DNA of 64,000 nucleotides. Origin: an uncultured Maribacter sp. (GTDB taxonomy: Bacteria; Bacteroidota; Bacteroidia; Flavobacteriales; Flavobacteriaceae). This document shows, piece after piece, positions 29,365 through 38,299 of the stretch. The stretch spans positions 496,001 through 560,000 of the forward strand of contig CANMKG010000002.1 in the NCBI GenBank assembly GCA_947498505.1, in the 5' to 3' direction. Below the pieces are notes generated by a model, which saw only the letters and a program-made list of their open reading frames with translations, ran no database searches and was not told where the DNA came from. How positions within the stretch are numbered: position 1 is the first letter of the stretch; every line of letters begins with the position of its first letter. The position numbers and the translations under genes were made by a program.

Positions 29365-30366
29365 ATGACTGAAGGCAATTTTGTAGATTATGTAAAAATA
29401 CATGTGACTTCAGGAAAAGGAGGTAAAGGCTCTGTGCATTTGCATAGAGAAAAATATATTACCAAGGGAGGTCCTGATGGAGGCGATGGTGGACGCGGTG
29501 GACATATAATTGTTAGAGGAAACAAAAACCTTTGGACACTGATTAACTACAAGTTTAAACGTCACTTTAAAGCAGAGCATGGTGGGAATGGGAGTAAAGG
29601 TCGTAGCACCGGTGCAGATGGTGCCGATGTATACCTTAAGGTTCCCTTAGGAACAATAATTCGAGATTCTGAAACAGGCGAAATATTGTTTGAAATCACA
29701 AAAGACCAAGAGGAGAAAATCATTGCTACAGGAGGAATGGGTGGTCGTGGAAATTGGCACTTTAAATCGCCAACCAATCAAACACCACGATATGCTCAAC
29801 CTGGAATTCCATCTGAAGAAAGGGATGTTATTTTGGAGTTGAAAGTACTTGCCGATGTTGGTCTTGTTGGGTTTCCTAATGCTGGAAAATCAACATTACT
29901 ATCAGTAATTACATCCGCAAAACCTAAAATTGCTGATTATGAGTTTACCACTTTAAAGCCAAATCTAGGAATTGTTCAATATAGAGACTTTCAGAGTTTT
30001 GTTATGGCTGATATTCCGGGTATTATTGAGGGAGCAGCAGAAGGCAGAGGACTTGGTCACTATTTTTTAAGACATATTGAGCGTAATTCAACATTACTTT
30101 TTTTAATTCCTGCGGATAGTAAAGATATTAGCAAAGAGTATGAAATATTGCTTGATGAGCTTAGAAGGTATAATCCAGAACTTATTGATAAGGAACGCTT
30201 GGTTGTAATATCTAAAAGTGATATGCTGGATGATGAGCTAATGGATGAAATGAAATTAGAATTGGATAAAGATTTTAATGGAATACCCTACATGTTTATC
30301 TCTTCCGTGGCTCAAATGGGTATTCAAGAGCTAAAAGATAGGCTTTGGAAAATGCTTAACGCTTAG
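29365..30366 (+). CDS. obgE: GTPase ObgE
   Basis: Glycine-rich Obg domain ([14 protein letters not shown]), G1 [36 protein letters not shown]. Confidence 0.97.
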   Translation: MTEGNFVDYVKIHVTSGKGGKGSVHLHREKYITKGGPDGGDGGRGGHIIVRGNKNLWTLINYKFKRHFKAEHGGNGSKGRSTGADGADVYLKVPLGTIIRDSETGEILFEITKDQEEKIIATGGMGGRGNWHFKSPTNQTPRYAQPGIPSEERDVILELKVLADVGLVGFPNAGKSTLLSVITSAKPKIADYEFTTLKPNLGIVQYRDFQSFVMADIPGIIEGAAEGRGLGHYFLRHIERNSTLLFLIPADSKDISKEYEILLDELRRYNPELIDKERLVVISKSDMLDDELMDEMKLELDKDFNGIPYMFISSVAQMGIQELKDRLWKMLNA

Positions 30367-30432
30367 TCGAATAAAAGTGTAATTACGGTCTATCTATCTG
30401 TTTTTTAAGTACTTTTATACAAAGTAAATTGT

Positions 30433-30960
30433 ATGAAGAATGTTTTGTACATACTCGTTATTTTGTTTTTTGTGTCATGTAGTTCGGTTAAAGTGAATTA
30501 TGACTACGATAAAAAAATCGATTTTTCCAGTTTCTCAACTTATAACTATTATTCTGATTTAGAGACTGGATTAAGTTCTTTAGATACCAAAAGGTTTTTA
30601 AAAGCAATGGATATTGCGCTTCAAGAAAAAGGACTTATGTTTTCAGAGGAGCCAGATTTTTTAATAAATGTTACAAGTGTTGAAATTTTGCCAGCCTCTA
30701 ACAATACAGTTGGTGTTGGAGTTGGAGGTGGCGGAAATAATATTGGAGGTGGAGTAAGTGTTGGTATTCCTATTGGGAAAAAATCCATAAAAAGGGAAAT
30801 AGTTATTGATTTTGTTGCCGTTAATAGAGATATAATGTTTTGGCAAGCTAAGGCAATAAGTTCTTTCAAGGAGGGAAACACTCCTGAAATTAAGGAGGCT
30901 AAGTTTCAAGATATTGCAAATAAGATTTTTGAAAAATATCCACCAAGAGTAAAAAAATAA
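30433..30960 (+). CDS. DUF4136-like lipoprotein
   Basis: Lipobox FFVSCSS; VNYDYDKKIDFSSFSTYNYY start and Gly-rich central segment. Confidence 0.85.
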   Translation: MKNVLYILVILFFVSCSSVKVNYDYDKKIDFSSFSTYNYYSDLETGLSSLDTKRFLKAMDIALQEKGLMFSEEPDFLINVTSVEILPASNNTVGVGVGGGGNNIGGGVSVGIPIGKKSIKREIVIDFVAVNRDIMFWQAKAISSFKEGNTPEIKEAKFQDIANKIFEKYPPRVKK

Positions 30961-30985
30961 ACGGCTTCAAAAAATTGAAACCGTT
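30959..30985. terminator. Hairpin between convergent genes
   Basis: AACGGcTTCAA-AAAA-TTGAAaCCGTT, imperfect stem. Confidence 0.6.
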
Positions 30986-30993
30986 ATATAGCT

Positions 30994-31368
30994 TTAAGCG
31001 CTCAGTAAATCTTTATATTTATCCTTATAGCAATACAACATTACTATATTAAGTACTAATAAGATTAGCGCACCCGCAATACTATCTGGTTCTAGATTAA
31101 CATGAAATAAAACAGCGTTTATTGATACACTCATTAAAATTAGCATCATTAATGCGCCATACTTATTTATGAGAAGTGCTAAACCAGAAACTATTTCAAC
31201 AATAGCTACCACCACAATGGTTTTAGTGCTCATTAAAGCACCAAAATAATTACCAGTTGCTTCGCTCATTTCTCCATATTCCATAAAATGAAAAAATTTA
31301 TTCAGTCCAAAGAACAGAAGAAAAAGCCCAAAAAGTATGCGTAAAACTAAAAACACTTTTGAATTCAT
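30994..31368 (-). CDS. DoxX-like family membrane protein
   Basis: 124 aa, four TM segments, RILFGLFLLFFGLNKFFHF. Confidence 0.78.
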   Translation of the reverse strand: MNSKVFLVLRILFGLFLLFFGLNKFFHFMEYGEMSEATGNYFGALMSTKTIVVVAIVEIVSGLALLINKYGALMMLILMSVSINAVLFHVNLEPDSIAGALILLVLNIVMLYCYKDKYKDLLSA

Positions 31369-31553
31369 AATAGTTGGTTTTGGTTATTAAGTCTATAAGT
31401 TACTAAATTTTTCTTATTTAATAATTTGTAATATGTTTATTTACAGTTGTTTGTGTAGTATGGGGTTCTTTTGTTTATTTAGAGGGTCTCTAAAATTTGG
31501 TGATTTTTGTATTGAGAAAATAATATGTTAAAAATTGTAAAATTCAGAGTAGT

Positions 31554-31640
31554 TTTTTGATTTTAAAATCAAAAAGTAATACTTTCGGCGACGTTTAAGT
31601 CCTCAAGCTAAAACCGCCCTGTATTTAATTACAGGTTACT
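31554..31640 (+). ncRNA. Candidate structured RNA/5' leader, unassigned family
   Basis: 22-bp AT palindrome (31554-31575), then a possible three-way junction: AGTAA(31575-31579)/TTACT(31636-31640) enclosing GGCG-ac-GTTT/AAACCGCC and C(C)TGTA/TACAG(G). By-eye folding only. Confidence 0.35.
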
Positions 31641-31685
31641 ATTATGTTCCCCCACAACAAAATATTAACCTATTATTATCTTAAC

Positions 31686-32048
31686 ATGCTTAAGTGCGCT
31701 GAGTATTATATTGAAAATTGTAAAATAGAAGTATTTAATAACCCTTTAGGAAGCGAAAAAATATTTTTAAACGGTAGAAAGGTTTCTGAAAAAAGAAATA
31801 AGGGTGGAGTTACTCATAAGTTTAGTATCGGGGATATTCAATATAAAATTGAACATCACGAAAAGCTTCGGTTTTTTAGGCCATACGAGTCTAGAATAAA
31901 GAAAAACGGCCAGCCTATTTCGTTAGTAAACTTCTTGTCTAATGATTCCAAATTCATTTTATTTTTTGTTGTAATTATAGGATTAGGTGTCGGTTTCATA
32001 ATAGGAAGGTTAATTTATCAACTAATATGGCCCGTAGTTAGCATATAA
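31686..32048 (+). CDS. Hypothetical protein with C-terminal TM segment (ORF opens at 31644)
   Basis: Open frame; FILFFVVIIGLGVGFIIGRLIYQLIW; no family recognised. Confidence 0.6.
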   Translation: MLKCAEYYIENCKIEVFNNPLGSEKIFLNGRKVSEKRNKGGVTHKFSIGDIQYKIEHHEKLRFFRPYESRIKKNGQPISLVNFLSNDSKFILFFVVIIGLGVGFIIGRLIYQLIWPVVSI

Positions 32049-35000
32049 TTAGTTTTTTATGCTAACCGTTATGCCTTCACTATGACTACTAAACTCTGGA
32101 GCGTACATGCTTTGAATTGTAGTAATACCATTGCTAAAGTTTCCAGCATTATTTACTCTTAAATCATATTCAAAAACAAATATTCCTTTAGGTAGGTAAT
32201 CAAAAAAGAAGTTAGTACTGGCATCTTTTGTACTTTCATAGTAACCTAAACCATCTTGCCACTTATATTTAGAAAGTACACTAGTAGGTTCAAATCCGGC
32301 AGCCCGCATATCTTTCATATGAACAAATTCCATAGGCCTATCTGCTTTTAGTTCAATTCTTATTCTAACCAAATCACCAACTTTTACGGTAGTTTCTTCT
32401 GAAATTTCGGAAAGTACTTCACCAGTAGCTGTATTCCTTTTGATGAATAATTTTTTGCTTAGTCGTAAAGGCGTTTCTGCGGAAGTTATTTTATCAAGAT
32501 TCTCAAAATATTGCCAGTATAATGCACCCCAGGCAATACCTTTACCTTTTTTGGTTAATGTAACTTCAGCCATTTCGGGCTTTATTTCAGTTTTCTTCCA
32601 AGAAGTTTTATAGTATCCTGTTCCAGCTTCAATTTTCACATCTTCAAGTATAGAACTGTCAATTGTTTTTCCTCCTATTTGTACATCTACAGCATCAGAA
32701 ACCGATAGCCAATCACTTCCCTTTAAGAGTAAGGCATATATAGCATTTGTTGTTGCTTTAGTTGTTTTCCATTGATTAGTTTGTTTATTTTTTAGCAACC
32801 ATATTTTAAGGTTGTCAATGGTTTTAGGGTCATTTTCAATTTCCGAAAAGGCTTCAATTAAAAGAGATTGTGTTTCAATAGGTGCTTGGTGCCAATACCA
32901 GGAATTTTCGTTTTCTTTCCAGTACATTCCTAATTCTTGACTTGTAATACTATTTTCTTTTAAAGCTCTTATAACTTTAAATGCGGTTTTTGTATTATTA
33001 TTTCTAAAAAGCGTCAATGCGATTAAACCTTTAGAATATAAATTTCGTGATGTCCAATATTTTTGAGCTTGACCTAGATAATAATTTGAAATTTTTTCAA
33101 CTTTCTTGCTTGTTGGAATTTCTGTAAAAAAGCTACGCATGTATAAATAATGTAATTGCGTATGACTCAAATGATCCTTATTAATATCAGAAGAGTATTT
33201 CTTCATACGTTCGTATTCAGAAATAAATTGTTCATCTAAATAAGCAATTGCCTTTTTCAGCATTTGATTGTCCTTGATCTTACCGTTTATAGATGAAGAA
33301 ACAAGATTGTGCGAAGTTGAAATCTTATTTAAATGTCCGAAACCAATTGCAATATGCTGAGTTATAAATCTGTTTTCGCGTCCACCTTTAAACCAACTCC
33401 ATGCACCTGAGGAAAGCTGATTTTTTTCGAGCTTATGAATTGCATGCATTTGCTCATTCTTCATTTTATTAAGATTAAACAATAACGCTATACGCTTCTT
33501 TTGTTCGGTTTCAGATTGGGCATCTCGGAGCCAAGGTGTTTCTTGGATTAAGATTGATTTTAACTCTTGGTTTTTCTCCAGGTTACTAATCAAAGCGGTT
33601 ACTGAGCCTGTAGAAGAAGCCCATTGGTTAAATACGTTTTGAATTCTGGGGTTAGCATTTGCTATATAACTAGCTAATGTGTTTGCGTAATATTTGGAGA
33701 AAATTTGTTCGTTACAGTCATACGGATATTCCATTAAATAAGGAAGTGCTTGTATTGCATACCAAGCAGGATTACTAGTAATTTCTAGACTTAATTTATG
33801 ATGTGTAAGTGTTGTTGATTTATTATTTTTTAGTTTGTTTAAACGAAATGTTTTGGTCTGGTTACCGCGAATCCACATGGGTAAAGTTTCGGTAACTAAC
33901 ATACGGTTTGTGAGCACGGGTAGTACATTTTGTTCTCCATCACTATAATCCCCAGCTTTGGCAATAATAGTGTATTGAACGGCCTGTAAACCTTCAGGTA
34001 TTTCTAGTTTCCATGAAACTTGGGTGTTGCCCGCGGAATCCACCTTAAAGGTTTGGTTTATTTCAGAAGTAATAATTGAAGATGTAACATCTTTATTACT
34101 TAAAACATCGGTTAGTTTTAAAGTCGCTTTTCCACTTAAAACGTTATTGGTAAGGTTTGCAATTTTTGTACTAATAGTTATTGCATCACCCTCTCTTAGA
34201 AATCGAGGAACATTTGGTGTTACCATTAGTTCTTTTTGGGTGATACTTTCTAATGTTGTAGTTGCGCTTTCTAAGTTTTTAGTGTAGGCTAATAATTGTA
34301 GTTTCCATTTAGTTAAAGCTTCTGGAGTTGTAAAACTAAAGGATACATTACCTTCTTTATCGGTTTGTAAATGCGGAAAGAAAAAAGCAGTTTCTTGAAG
34401 GTTTTTACGAATTTGAACGTTATAAGAGGTCGATACGTTTTTTGATGTTTCAATTGAACCTGGAACACCTTCCTTTTGCGCTTCACCACTTTCAACAGTT
34501 ACAATTTCATCTAAACTACCCATATCTGCCTCCATTTCCATGGCTTCTTCAGGAACTGATGTTACTGCAGCTGTTCGCATTACCTTTTTACTATACAATC
34601 CTCTATGTCTATTTTGTCCAAAGTATAACCCAAACCAGTTGAATGAGTCAAAAGATTGATTTTCATAGTACAGTCTATTATTGAATTGAGTATGCATTCT
34701 AAAGGACTCTATTCCAAAACTGTTATGTGCATCCGTTGAAATTGTTCCATAAAAATAAGGCTGCGAAATTGGTTGAAAACCCCAATGATGCGATGTAAAC
34801 TGGTCTAGAGAAGTATCGTACATACTTGCTAAAATTTCAGCAGTAACTTTATCACCCTGTGGTCCTTTTATTTTAAACGCCCATGTTTCATCTGTACCTG
34901 GTTGCATTTTGTTTCTGAATGTAGATGTCTCAATTTGTAGTTGTGTGCTGGGAAAAGGAATGTTTAATCTTTCTTTGCCAGACGCATATGAGTTGTACGC

Positions 35001-38000
35001 AGCATAGCTGTAGCTAAGAGCAATTCCGCCTAAATCAGTTTCCGTAATCGGAATGTTAATAGATTGGCAGTTTTCGTTTAAATGTAATATACGAGACTCT
35101 ACTTTTTGATTGTTTTTTTCTATAAAAAGGGTTACTGTAAGATTGTTGGAGTTACTAAAAAAAGTTACTTCTGCGTTATCTCCAACATTATACGTGTCTT
35201 TGTCTAATTGAATATGAAATAATTGATTGTCTGCAAGCTTTTTATCCTTATCACTTTGCACAGTAAATTGTATAATATCTTTAACCTGGTTTCCAAACTT
35301 GTCTTTCGTTTTAAGTTCGGCTGTATAAATTCCCGATTCCCATTTTTTAATATTTTTTAACTCAATTTGTGTTGTTTCTTCAGTATTAAAAGCAGACTCT
35401 TGTACAAGTTTTCCTTTTTTCCAATTCTTAGGTAAATGCTCATCTTCGTACGCATCGTTTGGAAATAATTTTTTAAACTCTTGTTTACTCCACCCTTTAT
35501 AATCAGGAGCAGCCCAGGGACGTTGTCTTAATACGCTTTCTGGAGCTTGTAACTTGTATATTTTTAGGTTTCCTTTTGCTGGTATTGGTTGACTGTTTAA
35601 GTTAACTGTAGTTACCGTAATATACTGTTCCTTTTCACGCTTGTTAACAGGGTTCTTAACATAAATGTTTGCATTAATCGCATGGTAACCAACGTAAACA
35701 GTTGTAGTTGTTTCATGCGTTTCTCCATTAATATCAGTTACCGCGGCAGTAATGATATATTGAAATGTGGGTAAATTATTTCTGTCAGATGTGTTATCTG
35801 GAATTGCTTTAAAATTTATACTGTAATTACCAGCGTCGTCTGTTTTGGTTTCTCCATTAGTAATTACCTGAGTTGTAGTAGGCGGATAGTAATGGCTCCA
35901 ATAGTACCATCGCGGGTATTGTGTATTTCTTTGTACGGTATAAGTTACTTTAGCATCAGTAATATTGCTTCCCGCATAAGCCTTTGCCATTCCCGTAACA
36001 GTGATGCTATCGTTAACTTTATAGCTTTCAGTAACAGGGTTAAATAAGGTCTCAAATTTCGGTCTTTTATACTCTTCAACGTTAATATAGTCTCCGTAAT
36101 GGTTTGTTATTTTTTCAGACCTAATTCTCATAGAATATAATCCAGTGAGCCCGTTATTAGGAATTATAAATTCTCCAGAAAAAGAACCATAGTCATTGGA
36201 GATAAATTGCGCTTCTTTAGCCACTTGTCGGTTGGCATCATACAAGGTAACTGTTACTTTTTCTTTTTCCAGAACCTTAGAGCGGTTATCATTTTTCTCT
36301 AGTAAAATTCCTTTAAAATGTAATGGTTGACCAGGCCTGTAGATACTTCTGTCAGTGAATAAAAAAGCCTGGTAATCTATTTTACTGTCTTCGTTGTTTT
36401 GATGATGTTGATATATATATAAATTGTTAAAATGTGCCAGTTCGTTATTTTTATGAACTTCAATATCTACGTCTTGCCACCTTGTTTTTGGTAAAGGTAT
36501 TTTTACGATTCCTTTTTCATTGGTATTATAAGTAGATGAGACAAATGGAGCATTATAGTCTTTTTTGTAACGAATTTTTACTTTAGCATTTGTTATAGGG
36601 TTACCATTATTTCTATGTATTATTTGAAAATTTTGATGCGTTTGCGTTCTGGTTTTTACTAATGCAAAACTAGTAACCTGAATTATTGCAAAACCGAATG
36701 AACTTTTTTGGTTTTCGTTAGGGCTTGCTAAAATTACATAAGAGCCATTTGCAAGTTTTGGCAATAGTATTTCGGTCTTATGCTGTTGAAAATCGTTTTC
36801 GTTTGTTACCGATGTGGACCAACTTTTAACCGAAGGGAGTTTTTTAATGAAATTCAGAATTTTATCCTGTTCATATAGGTGATGCAATTTGTTAATCTCT
36901 TTTTGAGATACAGAATATACTACAAGATTAAGTTTGTTTATATTTTTATATTCTACCAGTAATCGGGAAGGTTTATTTACAGGAATATTTTTTTCAGCTG
37001 AAATGTTTAAGTCTTTGGTTTTAATATCTTCTGCTAAAACGTTACATTTTTTAGCTCCAATACTTTTTGGAAAAAGAGAATTAACTTTTTTACATATTTC
37101 TAAAGCTTCTTTGATTTTATTTCTGTGTTCCGTGTTTTTTTTAGGAGAGTAGGTATTTCCAAGTTGTTGATAAAACAGTCCAATTTCATAACTATATAAT
37201 GCTGATAATTCATTTCCTTTAAATGTGCTTTCAGCATTTTGTAGTGCATCTAAATAATGTTCTTTTTTGGTGTTGAAAATAGCATTTTGATAAACATACT
37301 TTAAACGTTCAATATCTATTTCAACTAATGCCGACTTATCACTATTATTTATATGAAACTTTGTAAGCTCTTGATAAGTTAAAAGAGCTCTTGCTTGTGA
37401 TGAAGTTTTATCTTTTGTAAAAATGTTTACTTTGGAAAAAGTATTTGCATCGGCTAGTAAATTAGTATTTTCAATTTCAAACTTGTCTGCAGGTCTAGTT
37501 ATACCATTTACGGGGTTTTTATAGTAGGCCAAAGCTGTATGCGATAGCAAATCAAAAAGCGTAGGTCGGTATAATATGGAATTTTTTTGTTGGTGTAAAA
37601 TGGAATTGTAATCAGAAATTTTTACTTTTTTGAGTTCTGAACTATTTGTAAGCGAGTTTTCAAAATGAAGGTTTATCTCATGAAATAACGTAGTTAAATC
37701 CCAAGTTCTAAAATCAACATTATCTACCTTGGTTTCAGTTTTTGTTCTATTTAAAAATTGATATTGGTTTTGATTAAAGTATTGGTAATACATTGAGGCT
37801 AAGTAGCTTTCTAAAATGTTTTTAGTAGGGAACTCAGCTTTTTTTATTTCAGACTTAAAATTATTTATAATATGTAATTGAGCGTCTTCCTCTAATATTA
37901 AGGCGTATTTTGAAGCGTATATTAACGCCTTAACTAATTGTGGATTGTTTTTATCTTTTTTTGCTTTACTGATAATACCAGATACGGTTTTGAAAGCCGA

Positions 38001-38129
38001 TTTAGTTAAAGATTGATTTTCAAATTGCTCAACGCTTTTCCACAACGAATCGTATGAATTGTTAGGTTTTTGAGAGTGTATCGTTTGAGCAAAAAGTACT
38101 ATCATGAATATGGTGACAAATTTTTTCAT
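32049..38129 (-). CDS. Alpha-2-macroglobulin family protein (start at MKKFVTIFMIVLFAQ; ORF extends to 38219)
   Basis: About 2026 aa; MG-type segment FLFTDRSIYRPGQPLHFKGI, thioester-type motif YPYDCNEQ, PNVPRFLREGDAI. Confidence 0.92.
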   Translation of the reverse strand: MKKFVTIFMIVLFAQTIHSQKPNNSYDSLWKSVEQFENQSLTKSAFKTVSGIISKAKKDKNNPQLVKALIYASKYALILEEDAQLHIINNFKSEIKKAEFPTKNILESYLASMYYQYFNQNQYQFLNRTKTETKVDNVDFRTWDLTTLFHEINLHFENSLTNSSELKKVKISDYNSILHQQKNSILYRPTLFDLLSHTALAYYKNPVNGITRPADKFEIENTNLLADANTFSKVNIFTKDKTSSQARALLTYQELTKFHINNSDKSALVEIDIERLKYVYQNAIFNTKKEHYLDALQNAESTFKGNELSALYSYEIGLFYQQLGNTYSPKKNTEHRNKIKEALEICKKVNSLFPKSIGAKKCNVLAEDIKTKDLNISAEKNIPVNKPSRLLVEYKNINKLNLVVYSVSQKEINKLHHLYEQDKILNFIKKLPSVKSWSTSVTNENDFQQHKTEILLPKLANGSYVILASPNENQKSSFGFAIIQVTSFALVKTRTQTHQNFQIIHRNNGNPITNAKVKIRYKKDYNAPFVSSTYNTNEKGIVKIPLPKTRWQDVDIEVHKNNELAHFNNLYIYQHHQNNEDSKIDYQAFLFTDRSIYRPGQPLHFKGILLEKNDNRSKVLEKEKVTVTLYDANRQVAKEAQFISNDYGSFSGEFIIPNNGLTGLYSMRIRSEKITNHYGDYINVEEYKRPKFETLFNPVTESYKVNDSITVTGMAKAYAGSNITDAKVTYTVQRNTQYPRWYYWSHYYPPTTTQVITNGETKTDDAGNYSINFKAIPDNTSDRNNLPTFQYIITAAVTDINGETHETTTTVYVGYHAINANIYVKNPVNKREKEQYITVTTVNLNSQPIPAKGNLKIYKLQAPESVLRQRPWAAPDYKGWSKQEFKKLFPNDAYEDEHLPKNWKKGKLVQESAFNTEETTQIELKNIKKWESGIYTAELKTKDKFGNQVKDIIQFTVQSDKDKKLADNQLFHIQLDKDTYNVGDNAEVTFFSNSNNLTVTLFIEKNNQKVESRILHLNENCQSINIPITETDLGGIALSYSYAAYNSYASGKERLNIPFPSTQLQIETSTFRNKMQPGTDETWAFKIKGPQGDKVTAEILASMYDTSLDQFTSHHWGFQPISQPYFYGTISTDAHNSFGIESFRMHTQFNNRLYYENQSFDSFNWFGLYFGQNRHRGLYSKKVMRTAAVTSVPEEAMEMEADMGSLDEIVTVESGEAQKEGVPGSIETSKNVSTSYNVQIRKNLQETAFFFPHLQTDKEGNVSFSFTTPEALTKWKLQLLAYTKNLESATTTLESITQKELMVTPNVPRFLREGDAITISTKIANLTNNVLSGKATLKLTDVLSNKDVTSSIITSEINQTFKVDSAGNTQVSWKLEIPEGLQAVQYTIIAKAGDYSDGEQNVLPVLTNRMLVTETLPMWIRGNQTKTFRLNKLKNNKSTTLTHHKLSLEITSNPAWYAIQALPYLMEYPYDCNEQIFSKYYANTLASYIANANPRIQNVFNQWASSTGSVTALISNLEKNQELKSILIQETPWLRDAQSETEQKKRIALLFNLNKMKNEQMHAIHKLEKNQLSSGAWSWFKGGRENRFITQHIAIGFGHLNKISTSHNLVSSSINGKIKDNQMLKKAIAYLDEQFISEYERMKKYSSDINKDHLSHTQLHYLYMRSFFTEIPTSKKVEKISNYYLGQAQKYWTSRNLYSKGLIALTLFRNNNTKTAFKVIRALKENSITSQELGMYWKENENSWYWHQAPIETQSLLIEAFSEIENDPKTIDNLKIWLLKNKQTNQWKTTKATTNAIYALLLKGSDWLSVSDAVDVQIGGKTIDSSILEDVKIEAGTGYYKTSWKKTEIKPEMAEVTLTKKGKGIAWGALYWQYFENLDKITSAETPLRLSKKLFIKRNTATGEVLSEISEETTVKVGDLVRIRIELKADRPMEFVHMKDMRAAGFEPTSVLSKYKWQDGLGYYESTKDASTNFFFDYLPKGIFVFEYDLRVNNAGNFSNGITTIQSMYAPEFSSHSEGITVSIKN

Positions 38130-38245
38130 CGGGATGAAGTTTTTCATTATTATAAAACTACGCAACAAATATGCCACCAGAAGAATAATATTACAATTAA
38201 TAATGAGTAAAGTGGTCATATTAATTCGTAATCAGGACAAAAAAA

Positions 38246-38265
38246 CTCCTAACGAAAATTAGGAG
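38246..38265 (-). terminator. Terminator downstream of the OmpA-family gene
   Basis: CTCCTAA-CGAAAA-TTAGGAG followed by T-run on the minus strand. Confidence 0.75.
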
Positions 38266-38299
38266 CCTTTGATTAATGGTTATTGGTTGTGTTTAAAAT

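Noticed and set aside
30621-30909. Two overlapping minus-strand ORFs (86 and 82 aa)
   Set aside because: Antisense translations of the Gly-rich DUF4136 segment; Pro/Thr-rich artefacts.
31580-31620. Possible hammerhead ribozyme on the minus strand (CTTGAGGAC...GCCGAAAG)
   Set aside because: Lacks the conserved CUGANGA core and a proper cleavage-site arrangement; kept only as an unassigned structured RNA candidate.
33430-33460. TTGCATGCATTTG and other GCATGC-like strings inside coding genes (also about 44770)
   Set aside because: Coding, without full TATGC..GCATA symmetry; likely chance.
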